Positions 18,906-28,119 of a stretch of DNA of 64,000 nucleotides are shown here, piece after piece. Origin of the DNA: Bacillota bacterium (GTDB lineage Bacteria > Bacillota > Clostridia > Oscillospirales > Ruminococcaceae). The DNA is taken from the NCBI GenBank assembly GCA_023433405.1, contig JAEZCT010000041.1, positions 1 to 64,000 on the forward strand. Reading direction: 5' to 3'. Positions within the stretch are counted from its first letter, which is position 1, and the number at the start of each line of letters is the position of its first letter. The notes under the pieces are model-generated. The model did no database searches and was not told the origin of the DNA. It was given only the letters and a program-made list of their open reading frames with translations. Position numbers and translations under genes: made by a program.

Positions 18906-18990
18906 TTATCCGGCCCGTTAGTTCGTACCCGTAACAAGAAAACCCACGCCAACCGGCTCAACTTAGAAGAAATATACGGAGGATGCTAAC

Positions 18991-19230
18991 ATGCAAAAGC
19001 AGATGAACCTGCAAGACGTATTTTTGAATCAGGCGCGCAAAGAGCGGATTCCCCTCACTATTTTTCTCACCAACGGCTTTCAGTTTAAGGGAATGGTGCG
19101 GGGGTTTGACAGCTTTACCGTCATCCTCGATTGTGACGGCAAGCAAAACCTTGTGTACAAGCACGCTATTTCCACCATCATACCCGGCAAAAGCATCAGT
19201 ATTCTCGATCAGGCCGCCGAAGAACGGTAA
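18991..19230 (+). CDS. hfq: RNA chaperone Hfq
   Basis: The 79-residue product has the Sm1 motif (LTNGFQFKGMVRGFDSFTVIL) and Sm2 motif (YKHAISTIIP; the family has (Y/F)KHA), with MQKQMNLQDVFLNQARKERI forming the N-terminal helix. It should form a hexamer that pairs small RNAs with mRNAs. Length is that of short Firmicute Hfq proteins without the long enteric tail. CGGAGG precedes the ATG. It follows miaA by about 85 bases, a linkage conserved across bacteria. Confidence 0.97.
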   Translation: MQKQMNLQDVFLNQARKERIPLTIFLTNGFQFKGMVRGFDSFTVILDCDGKQNLVYKHAISTIIPGKSISILDQAAEER

Positions 19231-19315
19231 TGCCCGCGGATGGACAGGCAGGCTGTAGCGGCTAGATATATAAATTAACGCTGCGTTCCGGCGCGTCGGG
19301 GGGGGGTGGAGGCAT

Positions 19316-20602
19316 ATGAACCGAATCCTGTATAAACTGCTTTACACGATTGTGGGTGTGGTGCTGATACTGGTGCCGGGCGTGCATGCCTGCAACAGCT
19401 TTGCCGAGCCATACCAAAGCGAAACCGCCTATGAGTATATACAGCCCGACTTTATAACGGCGCGGGGCATTGCGGTAAGGGATGAAACCGTGCTGAGAAC
19501 CGCGGAAAGCGGGGTTTTTAGCTACCTGTTTGAAGACGGGGGCAAGGTTTCGCGGAACATGAATGTGGCGGAGATATACAAAAGTGAAGCGGACGCCGCC
19601 AACGAGACCGCCATTCAGCGGCTGGAAAAGGAGATAGCCTCTCTGGAGCTTGCCCAAGACCCCGCGCGGGCGGATTATGTAAACGCGCAGGTACTCAGCA
19701 GCCAGATCAATCAAACGCTCTCCCATATTGTGTCCGTATCTGACAGCCGCAGCATGGGGGAGCTGCAAGCACTCAAAGATCGTTACGTTATGCTCATAAA
19801 CACCCGCCAGATCGCCACGGCGCGGGCGGAGGATTTTGAACCGCGGATTGCGTCGCTAAAGGCACAGGTACAGAGCCTGAAAAGCGCTAACCCGCAGAAG
19901 GTTGCTTCGGTTACCGCCGCCGCGCCCGGCTATTTTGTCAGCGTCGCCGACGGTTGGGAGAGCGCGCTTACCATCGCGGGTCTTAAAGACCTTACGCCCG
20001 ATACCCTTGGGAGAATGCTTGTTTCGGGCAGTCCCTCTCCGCCGCTAACGGGAACAGTGGGCAAGATTGTCAACAGCTTTGAATGGTATTACGCGGTATT
20101 GGTTCCAAACAAGACCGCGCAGCGGTTTTCCAAGGAGCAAAGTGTTACGGTGAGATTCCCCTATCTTTCGGATGATACCCACACCGCAGTGGTGGATCGG
20201 ATTTATTCCGGGGAGGAGAACACCACGGTGGTGCTGCGGTTTAACGAGATAAACGCACGCCTATGCACCCTCCGTTCGGAGGAGGTGGAGATCGTGTTCT
20301 CTTATTACCGTGGACTGAAGGTGCGGGACGACGCCCTTCGTTTTCAGGAAACCCAACCGGGTGTTTATACCATTAACTCCGCCGGTATCAGCTTTAAAAA
20401 GGTGGATATCCTGTTTTACGGAGATGGCTTTGTGCTGTCAAGAATTCCCGCTGATACTGACGCTGCCGCGCGGGATTACCTGCGCCTGTATGACCAGATG
20501 GTGATCTCGGGCAGAGAGCTGTACCAGCAGGCGCTGACAAAGAGCAACGCTTCCGCAAAGGGCGCTTCGTCCCAGAAGGAATCGTCCTCCTCCTCGCTAT
20601 AG
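19316..20602 (+). CDS. HlyD-like membrane-anchored protein
   Basis: The 428-residue protein has one N-terminal membrane segment (LYTIVGVVLILVPGVHA, about residues 9-26). A short biotinyl-lipoyl-like beta segment follows (IAVRDETVLRTAESGVFSYL), then a coiled coil of about 110 residues (NETAIQRLEKEIASLE through RIASLKAQVQSLKS), then beta-rich modules, an order typical of HlyD/membrane fusion adaptors. No transporter partner is adjacent; it sits between hfq and sepF, a position seen in related Clostridia as I recall, which hints at an envelope or division role. The tail is Ser/Lys-rich. Start supported by GTGGAGG. Confidence 0.65.
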   Translation: MNRILYKLLYTIVGVVLILVPGVHACNSFAEPYQSETAYEYIQPDFITARGIAVRDETVLRTAESGVFSYLFEDGGKVSRNMNVAEIYKSEADAANETAIQRLEKEIASLELAQDPARADYVNAQVLSSQINQTLSHIVSVSDSRSMGELQALKDRYVMLINTRQIATARAEDFEPRIASLKAQVQSLKSANPQKVASVTAAAPGYFVSVADGWESALTIAGLKDLTPDTLGRMLVSGSPSPPLTGTVGKIVNSFEWYYAVLVPNKTAQRFSKEQSVTVRFPYLSDDTHTAVVDRIYSGEENTTVVLRFNEINARLCTLRSEEVEIVFSYYRGLKVRDDALRFQETQPGVYTINSAGISFKKVDILFYGDGFVLSRIPADTDAAARDYLRLYDQMVISGRELYQQALTKSNASAKGASSQKESSSSSL

Positions 20603-20921
20603 GTACACGATGATTGCGCGGTTGTATTTGCCGGCAGCCGCGCGCCAAATTGGATGGGATTGATATTGGACAATCGACACCAAATGCGCTACAATAGATA
20701 ACATAGCCAAAACCTAGGCTACCGTTTCCTTATACCATGCTGTTTGCCGTTGTTAATCATTACACCAAACGCCTTGCCTATGGTTTTTGTCGCAGAATAA
20801 TACAGCCATTTCTACAAGTTTATCGAAAAATCGTGCGAGGCATTGCCCGCGCCCCATTGTAAGCGGACTGTACGCCTACCGATTCACACTCGTCATGGGG
20901 ATTTTGCTCGAAACATATTTG

Positions 20922-20950
20922 TTGACATCTATGCTGAAAAAATAGATAAT
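20922..20950 (+). promoter_or_regulatory. strong sigma-A promoter of sepF-ylmH-divIVA
   Basis: TTGACA (20922-20927), 17 bases, GATAAT (20945-20950): a near-consensus pair, about 185 bases before sepF. Confidence 0.8.
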
Positions 20951-20985
20951 AACAGATAGGAACAATCGTTTTTTTGACTATTTCT

Positions 20986-21016
20986 ACCGGAGCGCACTAA
21001 ACCGGGCTGCTCCGGT
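20986..21016 (+). promoter_or_regulatory. hairpin in the sepF leader
   Basis: ACCGGAGC (20986-20993) pairs perfectly with GCTCCGGT (21009-21016). No T-run follows, so it is not a terminator; it lies in the 5' untranslated region of the sepF transcript. Confidence 0.5.
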
Positions 21017-21135
21017 TGCGGTGATATGTGAGCGGACTGCTTTCGCGCAGGCATAGCCCGCGCTTGGTTTTGGAGTGCCGCAATTCCTTATTTTTGAAAA
21101 CAGAATGGACGCAGAGCGTTTGGAGGGGTTTGCAC

Positions 21136-21585
21136 ATGAGTTTCATGGACAAGTTTAAGAATATCATGGGTGTACCTACGGATGAGTACGACTACAGGGA
21201 TGAAGAAATGCCAATCGGACGCTCCGAAAGGGCCGAGCGTCCCTCCTCGGATGGATTTTACGACGAGCCGTCAGGGAAAAAGAACAAGGTCGTCAACATC
21301 CATACAACGACGCAGCTGCAAGTGGTGCTTGTTAAGCCCGAACGCTTTGACGACGCAAGCTCGGTGGCCGACCACCTTAACGCAAAGCGCACGGTTGTGC
21401 TCAATCTAGAGTCCGCCAACAAGGATGTTTCGCGGCGCATGATTGATTTTCTGAGCGGTGTCGCATACGCGAACAACGGGCAGATTAAGCGCGTGGCAAA
21501 CAGTACGTTTATTATTACGCCGTACAATGTCGACATCATGGGCGACCTGCTTGACGAGCTCGAGAGCAGCGGCGTGTTTTATTAA
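21136..21585 (+). CDS. sepF: cell division protein SepF
   Basis: SepF polymerises, binds FtsZ tails and the membrane, and helps build the septum. From ATG 21136 (TTTGGAGGGG upstream) the product has 149 residues. The start MSFMDKFKNIMGV is the amphipathic membrane-binding helix, a charged linker follows, and the core domain has VVLVKPERFDDASSVADHL, KRTVVLNLESANKDVSRRMI and DFLSGVAYANNGQI. The reading frame is open upstream to 21028, but that part lacks conserved sequence. ylmH follows after 13 bases and divIVA thereafter, the conserved dcw-distal order. Confidence 0.95.
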   Translation: MSFMDKFKNIMGVPTDEYDYRDEEMPIGRSERAERPSSDGFYDEPSGKKNKVVNIHTTTQLQVVLVKPERFDDASSVADHLNAKRTVVLNLESANKDVSRRMIDFLSGVAYANNGQIKRVANSTFIITPYNVDIMGDLLDELESSGVFY

Positions 21586-21598
21586 TAGATTGACTACT

Positions 21599-22363
21599 AT
21601 GAATACAACCTCACAGCAGGACAAAATATTGGCGGCAAGGGTCGCCGATGCCGTAACTATTGCACAAAAGCGGCATCAAACTAAATTCATCGGCTATTTG
21701 GGCGAGCATGAGGCCGCCTATGCTGCCGGTGTCGCGCGTTCGCTTGATCATACGCCCGTTCGTATGTTCGGCGGGTATGAAGGCGCTTCGCGCGTGTTTT
21801 TAGGTGTGTTTTCTCAGTACGATGAGCCGATGGACGAGCTGTTTCCCATCTTTCCCGTTACGTTTATTCTCGGTGCACACATGACGACAGCCCTCTCTCA
21901 CCGCGATTATCTCGGGGCGCTTTTAAACCTTGGGCTTTCCCGCGACAGCGTAGGCGATATTATTACCCAGGAGTCAGGCGCAGTCGCGTTTTTAAATGAA
22001 AGTGCGGCGGCGCTGGCGGTTTCAGAGCTTGCTAAGGTGGGTGGCGCGGGGGTTAAGGTGCAAAAAGGAATACCAACCGGCTTTGCGCCCGAAAAACGCT
22101 TTGAGACATTCGACGGTGTCGTCGCCTCCGAACGGCTTGATTGTGTGGTGGCATTAGTGACCCGCCTAAGCCGCGAAAAGGCAGCACAGCTCATAGAATC
22201 GGGGCTTGTGGGTTTAAACGGACGCGAGCAGGACAATATTTCTTACAGGATGGCGGGGGGAGATACCTTTTCCATTCGGGGATACGGCAAGTTTGTGTAC
22301 GACGGCATCTCGGGTACAACAAAAAAGGGAAGAGCGCACATATTGCTTAGAAGATACACCTGA
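21599..22363 (+). CDS. ylmH: YlmH-type S4-domain RNA-binding protein
   Basis: The 254-residue product matches YlmH: an N-terminal domain of about 160 residues (KFIGYLGEHEAAYA, GYEGASRVFLGVF, HRDYLGALLNLGLSRDSVGD) and a C-terminal S4 RNA-binding domain (RLSREKAAQLIESGLVGLNG). In Firmicutes YlmH binds ribosomes or peptidyl-tRNA-50S complexes and sits in the division cluster between sepF and divIVA. The ATG at 21599 has only a weak ribosome site but lies 13 bases after sepF, so coupling is likely. Confidence 0.93.
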   Translation: MNTTSQQDKILAARVADAVTIAQKRHQTKFIGYLGEHEAAYAAGVARSLDHTPVRMFGGYEGASRVFLGVFSQYDEPMDELFPIFPVTFILGAHMTTALSHRDYLGALLNLGLSRDSVGDIITQESGAVAFLNESAAALAVSELAKVGGAGVKVQKGIPTGFAPEKRFETFDGVVASERLDCVVALVTRLSREKAAQLIESGLVGLNGREQDNISYRMAGGDTFSIRGYGKFVYDGISGTTKKGRAHILLRRYT

Positions 22364-22453
22364 CGAATGCCCGCGCGTGGTATCAAATAAACGGATATCG
22401 GAGTAAAGGCGGGCGAGACCGAAAGAGCATGAATAAGCAGGGAGGTTTGCGCA

Positions 22454-23302
22454 ATGCTTTCACCCGGGGATATTAACACAAAAAAGTTTGAAAAAGCGGC
22501 GTTCGGCTATCGTGCCGACGATGTGGATCATTATCTTACAGCCATTGCGGAGGAATACGCAAGGGTCATGCATGAAAACGACGAGCTGGAAAAAAAGCTT
22601 GGTTCTATGGCGGTAAAGATAGAGGAATACCAGCAGCAGGAAAAAAGCCTGAGCGCCGCGCTGCTAGGCGCACAAAAGATGAGCGACCAGCTCCTAAACG
22701 AAGCCAAGGAAAAGGTTACACAAATTATCGGCGAGGCGAACTCCCGCGCGCAAAAGATTATTGAAAGCGCGCAGGCGGAGGTTCAACGCGAGCGAAGCGA
22801 GCTGCTGCGCGTTCAGCAGGAGATTTCAACGTTTAAAAACAAGCTTCTTTCCATGTACAAATCACAAATCGACCTCATCAAGGCTCTGCCCGATGCAGAC
22901 AGGTCGCGCAGAGAGGAACCCAAGGCGGAGGAGAAACGTTTTGTGTACAACAACGTGCAGGAGGTTGAAGAGGTTAGCGCCGTAGTGCAGGAGACTGACA
23001 GCGTGCTGACTCAAAAGCCCGCCGAGCCCTCTCAAATAAGGGCTGCGGGCGCGCCCAAGGGCTTTGTTCCCAACCTTGCGGATGATGAGATTGCCAACAG
23101 CGTTTACCAGCCCTCCTTCGGGGCAAAGAATGAAAAGACGGAAAAGCCTGCCGGGATAACCATTCCCTTTGAAAGTGCGAAGGCGGACGAGGTGAAGCTT
23201 GCGGCCGACACCTCCTCTAAGTTCGGGGAGCTGAAATTCGGCGCGGCTTACGACTTTAACCGCGATACGGGCTTTGGTGCAGGCAAACGAAAGAAGCACT
23301 AA
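22454..23302 (+). CDS. divIVA: cell division/polarity protein DivIVA
   Basis: The 282-residue product begins with the DivIVA domain (MLSPGDINTKKFEKAAFGYR, DDVDHYL), which binds curved membrane, followed by a long coiled coil (about 35-145). The C-terminal half is acidic and low-complexity (about 150-282). It should recruit division or sporulation partners to poles and septa. GGGAGG lies upstream of the ATG. It is the last gene of the sepF unit and is followed by a perfect terminator hairpin. Confidence 0.93.
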   Translation: MLSPGDINTKKFEKAAFGYRADDVDHYLTAIAEEYARVMHENDELEKKLGSMAVKIEEYQQQEKSLSAALLGAQKMSDQLLNEAKEKVTQIIGEANSRAQKIIESAQAEVQRERSELLRVQQEISTFKNKLLSMYKSQIDLIKALPDADRSRREEPKAEEKRFVYNNVQEVEEVSAVVQETDSVLTQKPAEPSQIRAAGAPKGFVPNLADDEIANSVYQPSFGAKNEKTEKPAGITIPFESAKADEVKLAADTSSKFGELKFGAAYDFNRDTGFGAGKRKKH

Positions 23303-23367
23303 AGCAGCTTTGCCGCGAATGTGGTTAAATGCCGAAAATACCCGCAACCATATACAATGAAAAAACC

Positions 23368-23410
23368 AAAACAGAAACCTGCGACGGCGGTTTCTGTTTT
23401 GTGATTTTTA
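23368..23410 (+). terminator. intrinsic terminator after divIVA
   Basis: AAAACAGAAACC (23368-23379) pairs perfectly with GGTTTCTGTTTT (23389-23400), followed by GTGATTTTT. Confidence 0.85.
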
Positions 23411-23711
23411 TGAAATGTATACTAATGGTATTATTTGCGACAATATTTGCATATTGAATGCTAATGTGCCAGACTTATCTACCTAAATCTACCTAAAGCG
23501 CGATTTTTGCGCGCAAGGCCATAGCCGATCGCGCAGAGTCAATATGCTATCCCCGTATTAAAAAGTAACCACTAAAGCAGTGCGGCACATAAAACTGCAT
23601 TGTCAGGTAACGTTTTACAACGGGAATAGTGTTTAGATACTACATCTTCTGGAGGCTGTCGAAATTATCAATACCATAAACGCCCCGGACTTTTAAGGAG
23701 AGAATTAGTAA
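23411..23711 (+). promoter_or_regulatory. ileS upstream region with a sigma-A-like promoter
   Basis: TTTACA (23614-23619), 16 bases, GATACT (23636-23641) is the best promoter; its upstream half is identical to that of ricA. A small GCGC-rich hairpin lies near 23500-23515. No T-box is visible: there is no AGGGTGGNACCGCG element, although many Firmicute ileS genes have one. Confidence 0.5.
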
Positions 23712-26504
23712 ATGCCACAGGATTACAACGGCACATTGAATCTGCCGAAAACCGAGTTTTCCATGAGGGCGGCTCTGCCCCAGAGGGAGCCGGAGATGCT
23801 CAAAAAAATGGAGGAGGAACGCCTCTATTACAAGATGGTGGACAGAAACGCGGGCAAGCCCCTGTATGTTCTCCATGACGGCCCTCCCTATGCCAACGGC
23901 GATATTCATCTGGGTACGGCGCTTAACAAGGTATTAAAGGATATTATTGTCCGCTACAAAAACATGGCCGGCTTTCAGTCCCCTTATGTTCCGGGCTGGG
24001 ACACCCATGGCTTACCCATCGAGCTAAAGGCAATGAAGAAGATTGGGGCGCAGAACCTGGGCTCCCCCGTAGAGCTTCGCCGCCATTGCCGCGAGTTTGC
24101 GCTCTCCTATATGGAGAACCAGAAGGTACAGTTTAAGCGTTTGGGTGTGCTGGGTGATTACGAAAACCCCTACCTGACGCTGACCCCCGATTTTGAGGCA
24201 AAGCAGATCGAGGTTTTTGGCGAGATGGCAAAAAAAGGGTACATCTACAAGGGACTAAAGCCCGTGTACTGGTGCCCCGAGTGCCAGACGGCCCTTGCCG
24301 AGGCGGAGATTGAATATGCCGAGGACCCCTGTTACTCCATCTACGTCAAGTTTGCCGTTAAAAACGGCAACGCCGCGTTGGAGAAGCTTGGGGTGGAGCC
24401 TTACAAAACCTTCTTCGTTATCTGGACCACCACCACCTGGACGCTGCCCGGCAACGTGGCAATCTGTCTTGGGCCGGAGTATGAATACTGCGCGGTTAAG
24501 GCAAACAGTGAGTATTATATCATGGCAAAGGAGCTTGCCGCCGGCGCGATGAAGGCCGCAAAGATCGGCGAATATGAGATTTTACCCGGTACGGTAATGG
24601 GTTCTGAGCTTGAGCGCGTGGTAACCGCGCATCCCTTTCTTGACCGCGACTCCCTGGTCATCGTAGGCGACCACGTCACGCTGGAGAGCGGTACGGGCTG
24701 CGTACACACAGCTCCCGGTCACGGTGTAGAGGACTTTGAGGTATGCCGCAATTACCCCGAGCTGCCCATCGTGGTTCCCGTGGATTCTTTGGGTGTGCTG
24801 ACTAAGGATGCGGGCGAGTTCGCGGGTTTTACCACCGAGGACGCGAACAAGAAGATTGCCGCAAGGCTTGAGGCGACCGGCAATCTTTTTGGCATTGAGA
24901 AAATCATCCACCAATACCCCCATTGCTGGCGCTGCAAGAGCCCTATCCTGTTCCGCGCCACAGAGCAGTGGTTCTGCTCCGTGGATGGCTTTAAGGAGGA
25001 TGCCCTGAAGGCCATCCGTTCGGTGGAGTGGATTCCCGCCTGGGGCGAGGGGCGCATCGAAAATATGGTGCGCGACCGCAGTGACTGGTGCATTTCGCGC
25101 CAGCGCACCTGGGGCGTTCCCATTCCCATCTTCTATTGCTCCGATTGCGGGAAGTATGTTGTTACCGATGAGAGCATTAAAGCGGTATCCGACCTGTTTG
25201 CCAAGGAAGGCTCCGACGCGTGGTATACCCACGACGCCATGGAGATTCTGCCCGCCGGCTTTACCTGCCCCCATTGTAGCGGAAAAGCCTTTACCAAAGA
25301 AAACGACATTATGGATGTTTGGTTTGATTCCGGCGTTTCTCACGCGGCGGTGCTTAAGGTGCGCGATAACCTGAAATGGCCCGCCGACCTGTATCTGGAG
25401 GGAGCCGACCAGTACCGCGGATGGTTCCAGTCCTCGCTGTTGACCTCGGTTGCGTGGAAGGGGCAGGCCCCGTATCAGGCGGTTTGCACCCACGGCTGGG
25501 TAGTGGACGGCGAAGGACGCAAGATGAGTAAATCCGTGGGCAATGGCATTGCGCCGGAGGATATCATCAAGGAATACGGCGCGGATGTGCTGCGCCTGTG
25601 GGTTGCGTCGTCGGATTATCACGCAGACATCCGCATTTCCAAGGATATTCTAAAGCAGCTTTCCGAGGTTTACCGTAAAATACGCAATACCGCTCGATAT
25701 ATTCTCGGCAATCTCTATGACTTTGCCCCCGACACCGACGCCGTTGCCTATGACGAGCTGGCCGAGCTTGACAAATGGGCGCTTATGCGTATGGATGATG
25801 TGGTACAAAAGTCGGTAGAGGCCTACGACCGTTTTGAGTTTCATATTGTCTACCATACGCTGCACAACTTTTGCGTGGTGGATATGTCGAACTTTTATCT
25901 TGATGTTATCAAGGATCGCCTGTATGTAGAAGCGCCCGACAGCAAGGAGCGGCGCTGTGCGCAGACGGCGATGTTCCATATTTTATCCTCCCTCACGCGG
26001 TTGCTTGCTCCAATCCTCGGCTATACCGCGGATGAAATTTGGAGCTTTATGCCAGCCTCCTCCGGAATTACCCCGGGCAGTGTGTTGTTTAACGACATGC
26101 CAAAGCCCATTCGCGATGCCTACGACCCCGCGTTTGTGGAGAAGTGGGAGAAGCTGAACCTGTTGCATGACGATGTGAAAAAGGAGCTTGAGAATTTACG
26201 AGCCCAGAAGCTCATCGGCAAATCGCTTGACGCGAAGCTTACCCTGTACGCCACTGGTGAGGCATTCAATTTTGTGCAGTCGGTGCAGGAGCTGCTGCCT
26301 ACCATCTTTATTGTATCTCAGGTTGAGGTGGTTAACGGTGAGGGCGGCGATATGAAGGGCGAGTTTGAGGGTGTTTCGGTGACGGCGGTTCGTGCCGACG
26401 GGGAGACCTGTGTGCGCTGCCTTTCTCACAGCACGACGGTGGGCGGGAATACCACCCATCCCGAGCTTTGCGACCGCTGCTCCGGTATTGTGCAAAAGCT
26501 GTAA
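23712..26504 (+). CDS. ileS: isoleucyl-tRNA synthetase
   Basis: The 930-residue class I synthetase charges tRNA-Ile. The HIGH motif is in GPPYANGDIHLGTALNKV, the editing domain holds the conserved TTTTWTLPGN region, and KMSKS is in GRKMSKSVGNG. WFDSGVSH and DQYRGWFQSSL are family signatures. The C-terminus has a zinc finger (CVRC...CDRC at about 890-925), typical of the bacterial type 1 enzyme. TAAGGAGAG precedes the ATG. It stands between divIVA and lspA, as in many Firmicutes, and ends at a clear terminator. Confidence 0.98.
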   Translation: MPQDYNGTLNLPKTEFSMRAALPQREPEMLKKMEEERLYYKMVDRNAGKPLYVLHDGPPYANGDIHLGTALNKVLKDIIVRYKNMAGFQSPYVPGWDTHGLPIELKAMKKIGAQNLGSPVELRRHCREFALSYMENQKVQFKRLGVLGDYENPYLTLTPDFEAKQIEVFGEMAKKGYIYKGLKPVYWCPECQTALAEAEIEYAEDPCYSIYVKFAVKNGNAALEKLGVEPYKTFFVIWTTTTWTLPGNVAICLGPEYEYCAVKANSEYYIMAKELAAGAMKAAKIGEYEILPGTVMGSELERVVTAHPFLDRDSLVIVGDHVTLESGTGCVHTAPGHGVEDFEVCRNYPELPIVVPVDSLGVLTKDAGEFAGFTTEDANKKIAARLEATGNLFGIEKIIHQYPHCWRCKSPILFRATEQWFCSVDGFKEDALKAIRSVEWIPAWGEGRIENMVRDRSDWCISRQRTWGVPIPIFYCSDCGKYVVTDESIKAVSDLFAKEGSDAWYTHDAMEILPAGFTCPHCSGKAFTKENDIMDVWFDSGVSHAAVLKVRDNLKWPADLYLEGADQYRGWFQSSLLTSVAWKGQAPYQAVCTHGWVVDGEGRKMSKSVGNGIAPEDIIKEYGADVLRLWVASSDYHADIRISKDILKQLSEVYRKIRNTARYILGNLYDFAPDTDAVAYDELAELDKWALMRMDDVVQKSVEAYDRFEFHIVYHTLHNFCVVDMSNFYLDVIKDRLYVEAPDSKERRCAQTAMFHILSSLTRLLAPILGYTADEIWSFMPASSGITPGSVLFNDMPKPIRDAYDPAFVEKWEKLNLLHDDVKKELENLRAQKLIGKSLDAKLTLYATGEAFNFVQSVQELLPTIFIVSQVEVVNGEGGDMKGEFEGVSVTAVRADGETCVRCLSHSTTVGGNTTHPELCDRCSGIVQKL

Positions 26505-26513
26505 TCACATTAC

Positions 26514-26558
26514 ACATCTTACGCCGGGGTGATTCCCTGCGTAAGATGTATCTTTTGT
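26514..26558 (+). terminator. intrinsic terminator after ileS
   Basis: ACATCTTACGC (26514-26524) pairs with GCGTAAGATGT (26539-26549), followed by ATCTTTTGT. Confidence 0.8.
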
Positions 26559-26673
26559 CTGTTGCTTTTTACCGCGAGCGCGCAATTGTTCAAAATGCAC
26601 AAGCTGCACAGTTGCGCACGGCGGTGCCTGCGCACATTCCCGCAACCTCATTTTCATCGCAGTGGAGGTTTTT

Positions 26674-27186
26674 ATGGTTTATATCGCGTTAGGAGCGGCG
26701 GTTTTGCTCATTGCCGCCGACCAGCTTTTAAAATATTTGGTGCTTGAGGGTCTTACCAAGGTTGTAACGCTGCCGCTGATACAGGACGTACTGCACCTAA
26801 CCTATGTTGAAAACAGGGGCGCCGCGTTCGGCATCTTTCAGGGCCAGCGCTGGCTGCTCATCGGGGTTACCTCGGCGGTGCTCCTTGGCATTACCGTTTA
26901 TTTGCTGATGGGAAAAATCAAGGATAAGATACCCGTCTGGGGTACGGCGCTTATCCTTGCTGGCGGTGCGGGGAACCTCATAGACCGCGCCACCAGGGGC
27001 TTTGTGGTGGATTACGTTGATTTTCGGCTCATCAATTTTTATGTGTTCAATCTGGCGGATGCCTGCGTATGTGTGGGCGTCGGTCTGGTGATACTCTATC
27101 TGCTGATTTTGGAACCGCTGGCGCTAAAGCGAAAAAAGCATTCGGATGAGGCGGCTCCCGACGGAGGAAACAGTGAGCAGGTCTGA
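26674..27186 (+). CDS. lspA: lipoprotein signal peptidase (signal peptidase II)
   Basis: LspA cleaves prolipoproteins before the lipidated Cys; this genome segment encodes at least five candidate substrates. The 170-residue product has four membrane segments and the catalytic aspartates in GGAGNLIDRATRGFVVDYV and FNLADACV, with VENRGAAFGIF as the conserved N-terminal motif. ATG 26674 is preceded by GTGGAGG; the GTG at 26662 is part of that ribosome site and not a start. The end overlaps the next gene by 14 bases. Confidence 0.95.
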   Translation: MVYIALGAAVLLIAADQLLKYLVLEGLTKVVTLPLIQDVLHLTYVENRGAAFGIFQGQRWLLIGVTSAVLLGITVYLLMGKIKDKIPVWGTALILAGGAGNLIDRATRGFVVDYVDFRLINFYVFNLADACVCVGVGLVILYLLILEPLALKRKKHSDEAAPDGGNSEQV

Positions 27187-28093
27187 GCGGTTTCTGGTAA
27201 GCGATGAATATGCGGGGGCAAGGCTCGACTCGTTTTTACGAGTAGTTGTGACCGATCTGTCGCGTTCCCAAGCGCAGAAGCTCATTGACGGTCGTATGGT
27301 AACCGTCAACGGCATGTCTCAGAGCAAGAACCATAAGCTGAGCGCAGGGGATGCGGTATTGGTGCGCTATTTGGAACCCACGCATCTCGAAAACCTGCCT
27401 GAGGCCATTGCCTTGGATATTCTGTATGAGGATGACGATATCATTGTGGTCAACAAGCCAAAGGGTATGGTGGTGCATCCCGCGGCGGGCAACTACACCG
27501 GCACGCTGGTCAACGCCTTGCTGCACCATTGCGGCGACAGTCTTTCAGGCATTAACGGCGTCATGCGCCCGGGCATTGTACACCGCATAGATAAGGACAC
27601 CAGCGGTATTTTAATGGTGGCTAAAAACGACCGTGCGCACCATTCGCTGGCAAAGCAGATTAAGGAGCATTCCTTTGTGCGCGAGTATGAAACCGTGGTG
27701 TACGGCAATATCGCAAACGATGTGGGAAAGGTTGACGCCCCCATTGGCCGCCACCCTGTGCACCGCAAAAAAATGGCGGTGACGGACAAAAACTCAAAGG
27801 AGGCCCTCACACATTACCGGGTACTTGGTCGCTACCAGGGCTTTACCCATTTAGCGGTGCGGCTGGAGACCGGCCGCACCCATCAAATACGCGTACACAT
27901 GGCGTATATCGGGCATCCCGTGGCGGGTGACCCGCTTTACGGCCCTGCTAAGGTGATGCGCGATTTGCAGGGCCAGTGTTTGCACGCGCGGATTTTAGGC
28001 TTTGAACACCCAGCGACGGGCAAATGGATGATTTTTGAAAGCGAGCTGCCGGAGTATTTTACTAACTTTCTACAAAAGCTAAACGGAAAGTAA
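27173..28093 (+). CDS. RluA/RluD-family pseudouridine synthase
   Basis: The product (306 residues from GTG 27173, CGGAGG 5 bases upstream) has an N-terminal S4 domain (RLDSFLRVVVTDLSRSQAQK) and the RluA catalytic core with HRIDKDTSGILMVAKND, whose Asp is the nucleophile. GRTHQIRVHMAYIGHPVAGD is the conserved C-terminal motif. It isomerises uridines in 23S rRNA or tRNA; the position after lspA fits the YlyB/RluD-like group, but the target site is not certain. It overlaps lspA by 14 bases, so the two are cotranscribed. Confidence 0.9.
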   Translation: MSRSERFLVSDEYAGARLDSFLRVVVTDLSRSQAQKLIDGRMVTVNGMSQSKNHKLSAGDAVLVRYLEPTHLENLPEAIALDILYEDDDIIVVNKPKGMVVHPAAGNYTGTLVNALLHHCGDSLSGINGVMRPGIVHRIDKDTSGILMVAKNDRAHHSLAKQIKEHSFVREYETVVYGNIANDVGKVDAPIGRHPVHRKKMAVTDKNSKEALTHYRVLGRYQGFTHLAVRLETGRTHQIRVHMAYIGHPVAGDPLYGPAKVMRDLQGQCLHARILGFEHPATGKWMIFESELPEYFTNFLQKLNGK

Positions 28094-28119
28094 TTTTTCA
28101 AAGCCCGGCAGAGAAAGGC

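Larger units (their letters stand above)
20603..21135 (+). other. 533-base intergenic region with two promoter-like sites and a leader hairpin
   Basis: No protein gene is seen. TGGACA (20667-20672), 17 bases, TACAAT (20690-20695) could start a transcript of about 230-440 bases that has no reading frame, so a small RNA is possible but unsupported. The strong sepF promoter (20922-20950) and a hairpin (20986-21016) occupy the right side. Confidence 0.4.

Noticed and set aside
23411..23711. T-box riboswitch before ileS
   Set aside because: No AGGGTGGNACCGCG antiterminator element or specifier loop pattern is visible.
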